The notes: a model not told the origin generated them from the letters alone. DNA of 64,000 nucleotides from an uncultured Flavobacteriales bacterium (GCA_913057205.1 CAJXNO010000009.1:34651-98650), one strand, 5' to 3'; counted from the first letter of the stretch, positions 42,955 to 51,030 are shown. Translations and numbers: made by a program.

Positions 42955-44700
42955 ATGAGAAGATTATTGACGCTAAGTCTGTTTTTCGCCGTTACTGCGG
43001 TCTTTGCACAACAGAACATTCACTTCAAGAACCCCGTGGTCACCGAGATCCTGGAGGGCAACTACAATCCGCAAGACTACAACGCCGGCAATGCGAGCAG
43101 CCCGTACGACATTGCGGCGGAGCTCACGGATCGCATCAACCCGGATTCGATGTATTCCTACCTGCTTCGGATGAGCACCTTTGAGACCCGCCACACGAGT
43201 TCTGATACCCTCTCCGATACCCGAGGCTTTGGCGCTGCCCGCCGATGGTCGCGCCGCATGTTTGAGAAATTCGATCAGGAGAACAACGACCGTTTGGAGG
43301 TGAGTTTCCTGCAGTTTGATCAAGGCATTTGTGGGGTAACGCGTCACAAGAACATCGTTGCCGTTCTACCGGGTCGAGTGACCACCGATGAGGCGGGTAA
43401 TCCCTTAGGGATTGTGATCATCGAGGGGCACTTAGACAGCCGCTGCGTAGGGGTGTGTGATACCGCCTGCGTGGCTGAGGGCATGGAAGACAATGCCAGT
43501 GGAAGCGCCTTGGTGATGGAACTCACGCGCATCATGGCAAGCTATTCCTTTGATCGTACCATTCTTTTTATGCTGACTACCGGTGAGGAGCAGGGTCTAC
43601 ACGGTGCTGATGCGCTGGCCACGTATTGCGCCCAGAACAACATCCCCGTAGCCGCAGTGCTGAACAGCGATGTAATCGGTGGTATCATCTGTGGAGAGAC
43701 CAGCTCGCCACCGTCTTGTCCTGGATTGAACGATATTGACAGCACGCAAGTGCGCCTTTTCTCAGCCGGAAGCTTTAACTCACCGAGTAAGCAGTTGGTA
43801 CGCTACATCAAGCTGCAGTACGAGGAGCAATTGAAGCCCCACGTGAAGGTGGAACAGATGCTTACCGTTATGAACGCCGAAGACCGCGGTGGTCGTGGCG
43901 GGGATCACATTCCTTTTCGTCAACGTGGCTATCCCGCCATGCGCTTCACCTCGGCAAACGAGCACGGAGATGCGGGCCATGGTCCGGGTTACGAAGACCG
44001 CCAACATACCAGCGAAGACATCCTAGGGGTAGATACAGACAACGACGGACAAATCGATAGCTTCTTTGTGGACTTCAACTACCTCGCACGGAACGCTGCG
44101 ATCAACGCCAATGCTGCCGCCTTCATCGCACAAAGCAGCTGCAGTGATTTAACCATCGACCTGCGTCAGCCTAATTGGCATCAACTCCGTGTGGAGATCG
44201 AAGGGGAAGCATGCGCAGATCCGCCTTATCGCATTGCGTTGCGTTCAGAGACCAACGATTGGGATACCTTGATCTACACCAACGCGAGGGATACCACCTT
44301 TGAGATACCGATCGGGAAGGATTATTTTGTTTCTGCTTGTCGGGTGGATGAGAACGGTGTGGAGACGCTTTTCTCGGGTGAGGAGTTCATCCGCATCAAT
44401 GGCACCGAAGAGGTGGAGGAAGAGCAAGGCATTCGATTGCTGCAGAACCGTCCGAATCCGTTTGACGAGACCACCACGATCGCCTTCCTCGTAAACGAAA
44501 TGCCGATCGACCCGCTGGCACGCGTCCGGGTCACCGATGTGCAAGGACGTATAGTGCGCGAGTTGGAGCACCAGATCCAACCCGGCATGAACGAGCTGAT
44601 TTATGACCACGGCTATGGCAAAGTAGGAACCTTCTACTACAGCTTGATCATCGGAAGACAAGCCATCGATACGAAGAAAATGGTGTTTGTGGCGTTTTAG
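42955..44700 (+). CDS. secreted M28 family metallopeptidase with T9SS sorting domain
   Basis: A 581-residue exported peptidase with signal peptide (RLLTLSLFFAVTAVFAQ). The M28 di-zinc ligand set is visible: His in IIEGHLDSR, Asp in MEDNASGSAL, Glu-Glu in TTGEEQGLHGA, Asp in LNSDVIGG, and His in GGDHIPFRQRG. A beta domain and a type A T9SS sorting domain (LLQNRPNPFDETTTIAF) follow. The family comprises aminopeptidases and carboxypeptidases. The last 53 bp are duplicated exactly at 46042-46094 (see repeat and findings). Confidence 0.92.
   Translation: MRRLLTLSLFFAVTAVFAQQNIHFKNPVVTEILEGNYNPQDYNAGNASSPYDIAAELTDRINPDSMYSYLLRMSTFETRHTSSDTLSDTRGFGAARRWSRRMFEKFDQENNDRLEVSFLQFDQGICGVTRHKNIVAVLPGRVTTDEAGNPLGIVIIEGHLDSRCVGVCDTACVAEGMEDNASGSALVMELTRIMASYSFDRTILFMLTTGEEQGLHGADALATYCAQNNIPVAAVLNSDVIGGIICGETSSPPSCPGLNDIDSTQVRLFSAGSFNSPSKQLVRYIKLQYEEQLKPHVKVEQMLTVMNAEDRGGRGGDHIPFRQRGYPAMRFTSANEHGDAGHGPGYEDRQHTSEDILGVDTDNDGQIDSFFVDFNYLARNAAINANAAAFIAQSSCSDLTIDLRQPNWHQLRVEIEGEACADPPYRIALRSETNDWDTLIYTNARDTTFEIPIGKDYFVSACRVDENGVETLFSGEEFIRINGTEEVEEEQGIRLLQNRPNPFDETTTIAFLVNEMPIDPLARVRVTDVQGRIVRELEHQIQPGMNELIYDHGYGKVGTFYYSLIIGRQAIDTKKMVFVAF
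44648..44700 (+). repeat. 53-bp direct repeat, copy 1 (3' end of M28 gene)
   Basis: The final 53 bp of the M28 peptidase gene, ending exactly at its TAG. Identical base for base to 46042-46094; the bases on each side of the two copies differ. Confidence 0.97.
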
Positions 44701-44733
44701 AAGTTGACGATTGCCGCTAGCCAGCTCTAGTGC

Positions 44734-45135
44734 CTATGTTGTGCTAGGCGACTTCCTTTTTTTCTGATTGCCACCCAACTTATAATCTTGAATCAACACC
44801 TCAGCAGGTATATTCCAATGCGTGCTCAATAATCTGATGTGCTTCAGGGATAACGGCCGCTGGAGGTTTAGGATCTCTGTTGCATGACTTCTGCTGTTGA
44901 TCAGTCGGCCAAAGTCGGCACGCTTTAGGTTCCGTTCTTCCATCATGTGCTTGATGACAGCGACGGGGTGTGGATCAGGAATAGGCTCAACATGCTTCCT
45001 TTCGTAATCCTCAATGAGCAGCAGCAGTTCGAACCTCTCTCCTTCCGGCGTGCCTGGTTCTGGGTCTCCTAGCTGCAGCATACGATTGAGCTCTGCTTCG
45101 TGTTCTGATTCGGATCTTAGGATTTTTGCTTCCAT
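44734..45135 (-). CDS. higA: HigA-family antitoxin
   Basis: A 133-residue antitoxin. The C-terminal XRE helix-turn-helix runs through 'VIKHMMEERNLKRADFGRLI', 'SRSHATEILNLQRPLSLKHI' and 'LSTHWNIPAEVLIQDY', typical of HigA. The N-terminal part is acidic. It should neutralise HigB and repress its own operon; a palindrome in the promoter (45475-45491) is a candidate operator. Second in the operon, 33 bp after higB, in the toxin-first order usual for higBA. Confidence 0.9.
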   Translation of the reverse strand: MEAKILRSESEHEAELNRMLQLGDPEPGTPEGERFELLLLIEDYERKHVEPIPDPHPVAVIKHMMEERNLKRADFGRLINSRSHATEILNLQRPLSLKHIRLLSTHWNIPAEVLIQDYKLGGNQKKRKSPSTT

Positions 45136-45168
45136 TTATTCCTTTTTTGGCTCCTTCATCTTCAAGAT

Positions 45169-45456
45169 CTAAGCTTCTGTTAGCTTATCATATTGGGCAT
45201 GTGTTCCAACCCAAAGGATATAGACCACTTGCCATCGATACAAGATATGTGTAATGAGCCGGTAGTCATTTCCCTTGATGTTGAAGATTGCCATGCCATC
45301 TCCTAGAAAATCAGCATGGTTGAACACCTGTTTGACCTCGTTCGGGTGCTGAAATGATGCCTTTTTCATGATGGCGTTCCAACTCGAGAGCGCATCCCTT
45401 GCACTGGCATTTTTCTCCCAGAAGGTCATAAGTGTGAGAACTCTTATGATTCTCAT
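45169..45456 (-). CDS. higB: HigB-family mRNA interferase toxin
   Basis: A 95-residue RelE-fold toxin of the HigB type. The N-terminal 'TFWEKNASARDALSSW', central 'HADFLGDGMAIFNIKGNDYRL' (in part) and C-terminal 'VYILWVGTHAQYDKL' match the family pattern. HigB toxins cut translated mRNA on the ribosome. Intact, with higA directly downstream, so probably functional. Confidence 0.9.
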   Translation of the reverse strand: MRIIRVLTLMTFWEKNASARDALSSWNAIMKKASFQHPNEVKQVFNHADFLGDGMAIFNIKGNDYRLITHILYRWQVVYILWVGTHAQYDKLTEA

Positions 45457-45460
45457 CCTA

Positions 45461-45491
45461 TAAAATTAGAAAAAGTTCCCAACACGGGAAC
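45461..45491 (-). promoter_or_regulatory. higBA promoter with candidate HigA operator
   Basis: On the minus strand, a TAATTTTA -7-like element (45461-45468, one mismatch to TAnnTTTG) lies 4 nt before the higB ATG. A perfect 6-bp inverted repeat gttccc-aacac-gggaac at 45475-45491 lies just upstream, between the -33 and -7 positions, where an autorepressor would bind. Confidence 0.5.
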
Positions 45492-45530
45492 AACCTAAAG
45501 TTCACCCATCATAGCCGGGGGCGCACTACC

Positions 45531-45866
45531 TCACTCTTCGGTAACCTCAAACCCAAGCGCCCGAAAATCTTGTAACTGATCTACTTTCACATCACACGCT
45601 ATTACTCGACCTGTTCTACAATTGCATGCAAGACAAATAACCTCATTCCACGACTCATCCTCTAGTCTAAGCTTGTAAACATCTAAGCCGTTTTCTCGGA
45701 AATATTTCTTCATAATCCTTCTGGCTTGAAGATCTCCATATTCTAGACTTTCATTTTCAAACCAAGGCTCACAAAGAGTTTCGTTACGTATAACAGACGC
45801 TGTCTCAACAAAGGTTCCGCAACTGGTGAGGAGAATCGTAAACGCAAAAAAGGCAAGTAGTTTCAT
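45531..45866 (-). CDS. small lipoprotein within the higBA cassette
   Basis: A 111-residue predicted lipoprotein (signal LLAFFAFTILLTSC). The mature part contains a CLACNC cysteine cluster and 'GRVIACDVKVDQLQDFRALGF'. No family recognised. ATG 45866 is used; a second ATG lies two codons upstream at 45872. It is the cargo gene farthest from the M28 end of the inserted segment. Confidence 0.65.
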   Translation of the reverse strand: MKLLAFFAFTILLTSCGTFVETASVIRNETLCEPWFENESLEYGDLQARRIMKKYFRENGLDVYKLRLEDESWNEVICLACNCRTGRVIACDVKVDQLQDFRALGFEVTEE

Positions 45867-45943
45867 ATACATAATACGTGAATTGAATCCTTTTCGGTTG
45901 GGTACCGATCAGATGAAACAAACAATAATCATCCATCCATCTT

Positions 45944-46007
45944 CCTCAACCGTAAAGACCAAAATAGGAATAAAGCGATGAATAACAATGGGTTATCACG
46001 GTTGAGG
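45944..46007. repeat. 10-bp inverted repeat near cassette right end
   Basis: cctcaaccgt at 45944-45953 and its exact complement acggttgagg at 45998-46007, separated by 44 bp. It lies 34 bp inside the second 53-bp repeat and may be a recombination or transcription-termination structure. Confidence 0.55.
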
Positions 46008-46041
46008 CGCCGGGTTTTGAACCGCTTTCCTATCACCCATC

Positions 46042-46094
46042 TCATCGGAAGACAAGCCATCGATACGAAGAAAATGGTGTTTGTGGCGTTTTAG
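46042..46094 (+). repeat. 53-bp direct repeat, copy 2
   Basis: Perfect copy of the M28 gene's last 53 bp (44648-44700), not attached to any reading frame here. It ends 3 bp before the convergent lspA stop codon. Confidence 0.97.
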
Positions 46095-46097
46095 GCC

Positions 46098-46760
46098 TTA
46101 TTCATCCCCACCATCCGAAGCGGTGGTGGTGTTCGTTTCACCTTTATCAGCGGTTTCCGCCTCATCCGAAGGGAAGTAGCGCTTCTGCCAAACGATGACC
46201 ATACCGATACCAGTAGAGATCGCAGTATCAGCGATGTTGAATACTGGACGGAAGAACAAGAAGGATTCCCCACCCCAGATCGGCATCCAGTCGGGGAAGG
46301 TGCCAGAGAAAAGCGGGAAGTAAAGCATGTCAACCACACGTCCGAACAAGAATGGAGCATAGCCCCCCTCTTCAGGCATGAATTCAGCAATCTGGTGGTA
46401 GCTATCGTTGAAGATCAAGCCGTAGAACATCGAGTCCAGGATGTTGCCCAAGGCACCAGCGAAAATCAGGGAGCCGGCAACAATCAGTCCGGGTTTGGTG
46501 TCTTTTTTGGCCGCAGTAGTAAAGAGGTAATAACCGATGGCACTCACCGCCAAGATGCGGAAAACAGACAGCGCGATCTTGCCCATATCTCCTCCGAATT
46601 CCATACCGAAGGCCATGCCATTGTTCTCCGTGAAGTGGATGATGAACCAATTCCCAAAGACAGAAAACTCCTGACCCAAGTACATATTGGTCTTGACCCA
46701 GATCTTGGAAGCCTGGTCAGCTATAAGAATAGCAAGCGAGATGTAAAGGGCCTTTTTCAA
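46098..46760 (-). CDS. lspA: lipoprotein signal peptidase II
   Basis: A 220-residue aspartyl protease removing signal peptides from prolipoproteins in the inner membrane. The family motifs are present: 'IADQASKIWVK' at the N-terminus, 'FTENNGMAFGME', the first catalytic Asp region 'GALGNILDSMFYG', and the second 'PVFNIADTAISTG'. Four membrane segments. Longer than E. coli LspA because of a loop (YHQIAEFMPEEGGYAP) and a polar tail, as is usual in Bacteroidota. Third gene of ileS-dksA-lspA. Confidence 0.95.
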   Translation of the reverse strand: MKKALYISLAILIADQASKIWVKTNMYLGQEFSVFGNWFIIHFTENNGMAFGMEFGGDMGKIALSVFRILAVSAIGYYLFTTAAKKDTKPGLIVAGSLIFAGALGNILDSMFYGLIFNDSYHQIAEFMPEEGGYAPFLFGRVVDMLYFPLFSGTFPDWMPIWGGESFLFFRPVFNIADTAISTGIGMVIVWQKRYFPSDEAETADKGETNTTTASDGGDE

Positions 46761-46800
46761 AAGCGCCGAACGTTAAAAACGGTTGATGATAAAGAGGATC

Positions 46801-47184
46801 CTACTTCTGTTGCTTCTTCGCTTCGATGCTCAAGGTAGCATGCGGAACGATGCGAAGGCGTTCCTTGCTGATCAGCTTGCCGGTAACGCGGCAGATGCCA
46901 TAGGTTTTGTTCTCGATGCGGATCAAGGCGTCGTTCAAGTGCTTGATGAACTTCTCTTGGCGTGCAGCCAACTGAGCGGTTTCCTCGCGAGAAAGCACAT
47001 CCGAACCGTCCTCGATCAACTTGAACGTGGGCGATGTATCGTCGGTTCCGTTGTTGTCTTTCAACGACATGGAAGAGTTCAACAACTCCAAGTCGCTCTT
47101 GGCTTCTTCTAGCTTATCTTCAATGATCTGCTTGAACTCCTTGAGCTCTGCGTCAGAATACCTCGTTTTCTCTTTGTCTGCCAT
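46801..47184 (-). CDS. DksA/TraR-family regulator with incomplete zinc finger
   Basis: A 127-residue DksA/TraR-type protein with an N-terminal coiled-coil hairpin and C-terminal 'GICRVTGKLISKERLRIVPHATLSIE'-type finger (quoted: YGICRVTGKLISKERL). Only one of the four zinc-finger cysteines is present. Zinc-free versions are common in Bacteroidota and may still bind RNA polymerase's secondary channel. Located between ileS (15 bp upstream) and lspA (40 bp downstream). Confidence 0.85.
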   Translation of the reverse strand: MADKEKTRYSDAELKEFKQIIEDKLEEAKSDLELLNSSMSLKDNNGTDDTSPTFKLIEDGSDVLSREETAQLAARQEKFIKHLNDALIRIENKTYGICRVTGKLISKERLRIVPHATLSIEAKKQQK

Positions 47185-47199
47185 GGCTTCAGCAATCGA

Positions 47200-50100
47200 T
47201 TAATCTTTCTGTAAGTAAATCCTCGTGGAAACTCCTTCCTCCACTTCAACTGCAGTTGCATCGGATTCAGGGAGTGAACTTACCAATTCAATCGTGTTGG
47301 CAAGCGTCTCCTCGCAAATATAATTTTTATTGGACTCTACCGCTGCTGCGATCGCGTCTTGTGATTCCAGCTTGAGGGCGATACGGTCTGTTACCTCCAA
47401 CCCGCTGTCTTTCCGCAGGTTCTGGATGCGGTTCACCAACTCCCTGGCAATGCCTTCTTGGCGCAAGTCATCCGAAATACTGATGTCTAAGGCCACGGTC
47501 ACATCACCTTCTGAGGCCACACTCCAGCCTGGAATATCCTTTGTAGCGATCTCCACATCCTCCCGGATCAGCTCGAACGGCGTGCCGTCAAGATCCAGTT
47601 CCATGCTGCCATCGCGCTCCAGTTGGTTGATCTCAGCCTGTCCGAATTGGTTCACCTTTCCAGCCAATACCTTCATCTGCTTGCCCACTTTCGGACCCAA
47701 GGCCTTGAAGTTCGGCTTGATGCTCTTCACGAATACGCCGTCATCTTTCACGTATTCCAATTCTTTCACGTTGATCTCGCTCAAGATCAAGCTTTCCACC
47801 ATGTGCAATCGGCGTTCAAAATCAGCATCGATCACGGGCACCATGATCTTCTGCAGCGGCTGACGTACGCGGATGTTCTCCTTCTTGCGCAACGAAAGGG
47901 CTAAGGAAGAAGTGGTCTGCGCCAAGGCCATACGCGCTTCAAGGTCTTCGTCGATGGCATCTGAATCCACCACGGGCCAATCAGCGAGGTGTACAGAGCT
48001 GCTTTGTTCTTGCTCGGTAGCCTCATTCAGGTCGCAGAACAACCGGTCGGCATAGAATGGCGCGATCGGTGCACTCAATTTTGCCACGGTGGTCAAGCAC
48101 TGGTACAAGGTCTGGTAGGCAGCGATCTTGTCTTGGCTGTAATCGCCCTTCCAGAAACGGCGTCTGCACAAACGCACGTACCAGTTGCTGAGTTCATCCA
48201 CCACAAAGTCTTGCAATGCACGTCCAGCTCGAGTAGGCTCATAGTTTTCATATGCTTCTTCCACCAACTGGATCAAACTGTTCAGTCGACTCAGCACCCA
48301 GCGGTCGATCTCCGGGCGGTCGGCCAGGGGCACTTGTGCCTCTTCGTGTTTGAAGCCATCCACGTTCGCATACAGCGAGAAGAAGGCATAGGTATTGTGT
48401 AAAGCGCGGAAGTACTTGCGCTGCACCTCTGTAATACCCTCAAGGTCGAACTTCAGGTTGTCCCACGGCGGCGCATTGGTGATCATGTACCAGCGCGTAG
48501 CGTCCGGACCATATTGCTTCAAGGTCTCAAACGGATCCACGGCGTTGCCGAGGCGCTTCGACATCTTCTGTCCGTTCTTATCCAGCACCAATCCGTTGCT
48601 CACCACATTCTTGTAGGCCACCGAGCCTTTGATCATCGAAGAGATGGCATGCAAGGTGTAGAACCACCCGCGGGTTTGATCCACGCCTTCAGCGATGAAA
48701 TCTGCCGGGTAAGGAATCCCCAACTCACTAATCGATCCCCTCCCAAGAGGGGAAGGTTGGGGAGAATCTTTTTTCGGATCGGTCATCCCTTCAGGCACGA
48801 TGTGGCCCTCCTCAAACGGATAATGCCACTGCGCAAAAGGCATCGCGCCGCTATCAAACCACACATCGATCAGGTCCAGCTCTCGTGACAGCACCAGGCC
48901 GTTGCGGTAGAAGATGATGTGATCTACCATTGGACGGTGCAGGTCGATCTGCGCTTCATCCAGAGCAGCAACAAAGACGATCTTCTTCGAGCGGATCAGG
49001 TCGTTCCAAACGTTGTTCACGTTCTCGCCACGAAGGCGCATCTCACCCAAGTACTTGCGCAGCGATTGGCCATCGAAGCGTTGACCCTTTTCATCCACGC
49101 AGTCTTCGGTGATGAAGTAGGCGTTCTTCTCCTTGAACTCAGCAATAGCGCCCACGCATTCTTCCATCAGCGGACCGTAAGGACCACTGCGCCAGATCGG
49201 CAAGGGGGTTCCCCAATAGCGGGAGCGACTCAAGTTCCAATCGTTTAGGTTCTCCAACCAATTGCCAAATCGACCGGTACCCGTGCTTTCTGGCTTCCAG
49301 TTGATCGTCTTGTTCAGGTCGATCATTGTATCGCGCGCTGCCGTGGCCTTGATGAACCACGAATCCAGGGGGTAGTAAAGGATCGGCTTGTCGGTACGCC
49401 AGCAATGGGGGTAGTTGTGTTGGTACTTCTCTACCTTGAATGCCTTGCCTTCCAACTTCAGCTTCAGGCTGATGCGCTCATCCACGCTGAGGTAATTCTT
49501 CAAGTTCGGGATGATCTCCTTCAAGCGCTCTTGCTGTTCTTTCATGGCAGCCTCTTGAGCCTCGTCGCTCAAGTACTCGGCCTTCACCGGTTCACCCGCT
49601 AAGCCCCACACAGGGTCGTTCACCTGCTTCACAAATCTTCCTTGCAGATCTACCAACGGAACCGGGTCGCCGTTGTCGTTCTTCACCAACATCGGTGGAA
49701 CGCCGGCCTCTTTCGCCACCTGCATATCGTCTGCACCAAAGGTGGGAGCGGTGTGCACAATACCCGTACCGTCTTCTGTGGTCACAAAATCACCCGGGAT
49801 CACGCGGAAGGCCTTGTCGGCATTCTTGTAAGGCTGTGCGTAGGGAAGGAGTTGTTCGTAGGTCAGGCCAACGAGTTCTGACCCCTTGCAGCGCAACAAT
49901 TCACGATAAGGAAGCATTTTGTCTGTAGCTTCAAACTGCATCTCCGCCTCGTCTGCACCGTCCTTGAAATAGGCGCTCAATCGAGAGGCGGCCAAGAGCA
50001 TCTTCTGGGGTTCGGTAGTGTAGGGGTTGAAGGTGTCTACCAACACATACTCAATATCCGGACCCACCGTCAACGCGGTATTCGAAGGCAAGGTCCAAGG

Positions 50101-50826
50101 CGTTGTGGTCCAAGCGATCAGGTGTACATTACCTTCGGCCAGGTGCTCCGTGAGTCCGGCCACATCAGAGGATTCACTCGTCACTTTGAACAGCGCCGTA
50201 CAGCTCGTGTCCTTCACATCGCGGTAGGTCCCTGGCAAATTCAACTCATGCGAGCTCAAACCCGTTCCGGCAGCCGGAGAGTAGGGCTGGATCGTATAAC
50301 CCTTGTAGAGCATATCCTTGCGGTACAGCTCGCTCAGCAACCACCAAACACTCTCGATGTAATTGTTCTCATAGGTCACGTACGGCTCGCTCATGTCTAC
50401 CCAGTAACCCATTTTCTCGGTCAGGTCGTTCCACACATCGGTGTAGCGCATCACGGCTTCACGGCAGGCTTTGTTGTATTCCTCAACGCTGATCGATTTC
50501 CCGATGTCTTCCTTTGTGATGCCCAGTTCTTTCTCCACGCCCAACTCAACCGGTAAACCGTGGGTGTCCCATCCGGCCTTACGGTTCACTTGAAAACCTT
50601 TCTGGGTCTTGTAGCGGCAAAAGAGGTCCTTGATGGTACGTGCCATCACGTGGTGAATTCCCGGCATACCGTTGGCAGAGGGCGGACCTTCGTAGAAAAC
50701 ATAGCTGGGCTTTCCGGCACGTGTCTCAATGCTCGCCTCAAAGGTCTTCTCCTGCTTCCACTTCTCCAGCACCTGCTCCGCAACCAGCGGGAGGTTCAAC
50801 CCATCGTACTCTTTAAATGCTTTCAT
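47200..50826 (-). CDS. ileS: isoleucyl-tRNA synthetase with in-frame palindromic insert
   Basis: A 1208-residue class I synthetase of the long, eukaryote-like type found in Bacteroidota. The HIGH-equivalent region is PSANGMPGIHHVMA, the KMSKS equivalent is GQKMSKRLGNAVDP, and the editing domain includes TTPWTLPSNTA. Residues 687-699 (SPQPSPLGRGS core) are encoded by a 39-bp palindromic repeat (48730-48768), inserted just before the conserved 'PADFIAEGVDQTRGWFY' segment without breaking the frame. First gene of the ileS-dksA-lspA operon, with a perfect TAnnTTTG element upstream. Confidence 0.96.
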   Translation of the reverse strand: MKAFKEYDGLNLPLVAEQVLEKWKQEKTFEASIETRAGKPSYVFYEGPPSANGMPGIHHVMARTIKDLFCRYKTQKGFQVNRKAGWDTHGLPVELGVEKELGITKEDIGKSISVEEYNKACREAVMRYTDVWNDLTEKMGYWVDMSEPYVTYENNYIESVWWLLSELYRKDMLYKGYTIQPYSPAAGTGLSSHELNLPGTYRDVKDTSCTALFKVTSESSDVAGLTEHLAEGNVHLIAWTTTPWTLPSNTALTVGPDIEYVLVDTFNPYTTEPQKMLLAASRLSAYFKDGADEAEMQFEATDKMLPYRELLRCKGSELVGLTYEQLLPYAQPYKNADKAFRVIPGDFVTTEDGTGIVHTAPTFGADDMQVAKEAGVPPMLVKNDNGDPVPLVDLQGRFVKQVNDPVWGLAGEPVKAEYLSDEAQEAAMKEQQERLKEIIPNLKNYLSVDERISLKLKLEGKAFKVEKYQHNYPHCWRTDKPILYYPLDSWFIKATAARDTMIDLNKTINWKPESTGTGRFGNWLENLNDWNLSRSRYWGTPLPIWRSGPYGPLMEECVGAIAEFKEKNAYFITEDCVDEKGQRFDGQSLRKYLGEMRLRGENVNNVWNDLIRSKKIVFVAALDEAQIDLHRPMVDHIIFYRNGLVLSRELDLIDVWFDSGAMPFAQWHYPFEEGHIVPEGMTDPKKDSPQPSPLGRGSISELGIPYPADFIAEGVDQTRGWFYTLHAISSMIKGSVAYKNVVSNGLVLDKNGQKMSKRLGNAVDPFETLKQYGPDATRWYMITNAPPWDNLKFDLEGITEVQRKYFRALHNTYAFFSLYANVDGFKHEEAQVPLADRPEIDRWVLSRLNSLIQLVEEAYENYEPTRAGRALQDFVVDELSNWYVRLCRRRFWKGDYSQDKIAAYQTLYQCLTTVAKLSAPIAPFYADRLFCDLNEATEQEQSSSVHLADWPVVDSDAIDEDLEARMALAQTTSSLALSLRKKENIRVRQPLQKIMVPVIDADFERRLHMVESLILSEINVKELEYVKDDGVFVKSIKPNFKALGPKVGKQMKVLAGKVNQFGQAEINQLERDGSMELDLDGTPFELIREDVEIATKDIPGWSVASEGDVTVALDISISDDLRQEGIARELVNRIQNLRKDSGLEVTDRIALKLESQDAIAAAVESNKNYICEETLANTIELVSSLPESDATAVEVEEGVSTRIYLQKD
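48730..48768 (-). repeat. palindromic interspersed repeat inside ileS
   Basis: Contains the perfect hairpin tcccctc-ccaa-gagggga (48736-48753) flanked by ggttgggga. On the coding strand it reads DSPQPSPLGRGSI in frame. Elements translating as 'SPxPSPxGRG/GEG' are, as I recall, dispersed in many Bacteroidota genomes, mostly between genes. Confidence 0.7.
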
Positions 50827-50858
50827 ATCAGCCGTATACCCAGTTTTTACAAAGGCTG

Positions 50859-50866
50859 CAAAGGTA
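50859..50866 (-). promoter_or_regulatory. -7 promoter element for ileS operon
   Basis: TACCTTTG on the minus strand, 32 nt before the ileS ATG, with a TTTG (minus strand, around 50884-50888) about 16-18 bp further upstream as a candidate -33 element. Confidence 0.55.
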
Positions 50867-50933
50867 AAGGTCTCCAGCCATTCAAACCACCTAAAAGTTA
50901 CTTCATTGGTGAACGGTTTGATCGGGTGTTTTT

Positions 50934-51030
50934 GGGCGTTTCCCTTCGACGGTGCTCAGGGTCGGTCTGTACGCTATACTCCTCCCACGCCATCGGCGTG
51001 GTGCGGGGTGCCGCTGCCATACCTACCGCG
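50934..51030. repeat. GC-rich structured intergenic repeat
   Basis: A GC-rich element from gggcgtttccc to accgcg between ileS and the DUF4476 gene. It has a perfect 7-bp hairpin ccacgcc-atc-ggcgtgg (50985-51001), an outer ccct...aggg pairing (50943-50961), and gccgctgcca near its end. It resembles a family of dispersed ~100-130-bp Bacteroidota repeats beginning GGGCGTT and containing GGTCGG...CGCTATA (recollection). Confidence 0.5.

Larger units (their letters stand above)
44701..46094. mobile_element. 1394-bp putative inserted cassette carrying higBA
   Basis: The segment lies between, and includes one of, two perfect 53-bp direct repeats. It contains higA, higB and a small lipoprotein gene, all on the minus strand, and no recombinase or transposase. 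Deleting it joins the M28 TAG to the lspA stop codon with 3 bp between, the tight convergent spacing typical of this window. This supports insertion, or a duplication-associated gain, at the M28 3' end. The mobilising enzyme would have to act in trans. Alternative: non-homologous segment gain with copying of the flanking end. Confidence 0.6.

Noticed and set aside
44701..44760. Terminator for the M28 gene at the left end of the cassette
   Set aside because: The gccta...taggc pairing followed by T-run overlaps the higA coding end and is only 5 bp with an 8-nt loop; too weak to call.
46003..46030. tRNA-like T-arm (GGTTCAAAACC on the minus strand) in the cassette right end
   Set aside because: No cloverleaf could be built: no acceptor or anticodon stem at the right distances.
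45873..46041. Integron attC site in the cassette end
   Set aside because: Inverted repeat present, but the GTTRRRY/RYYYAAC core pairs are not in the required arrangement.
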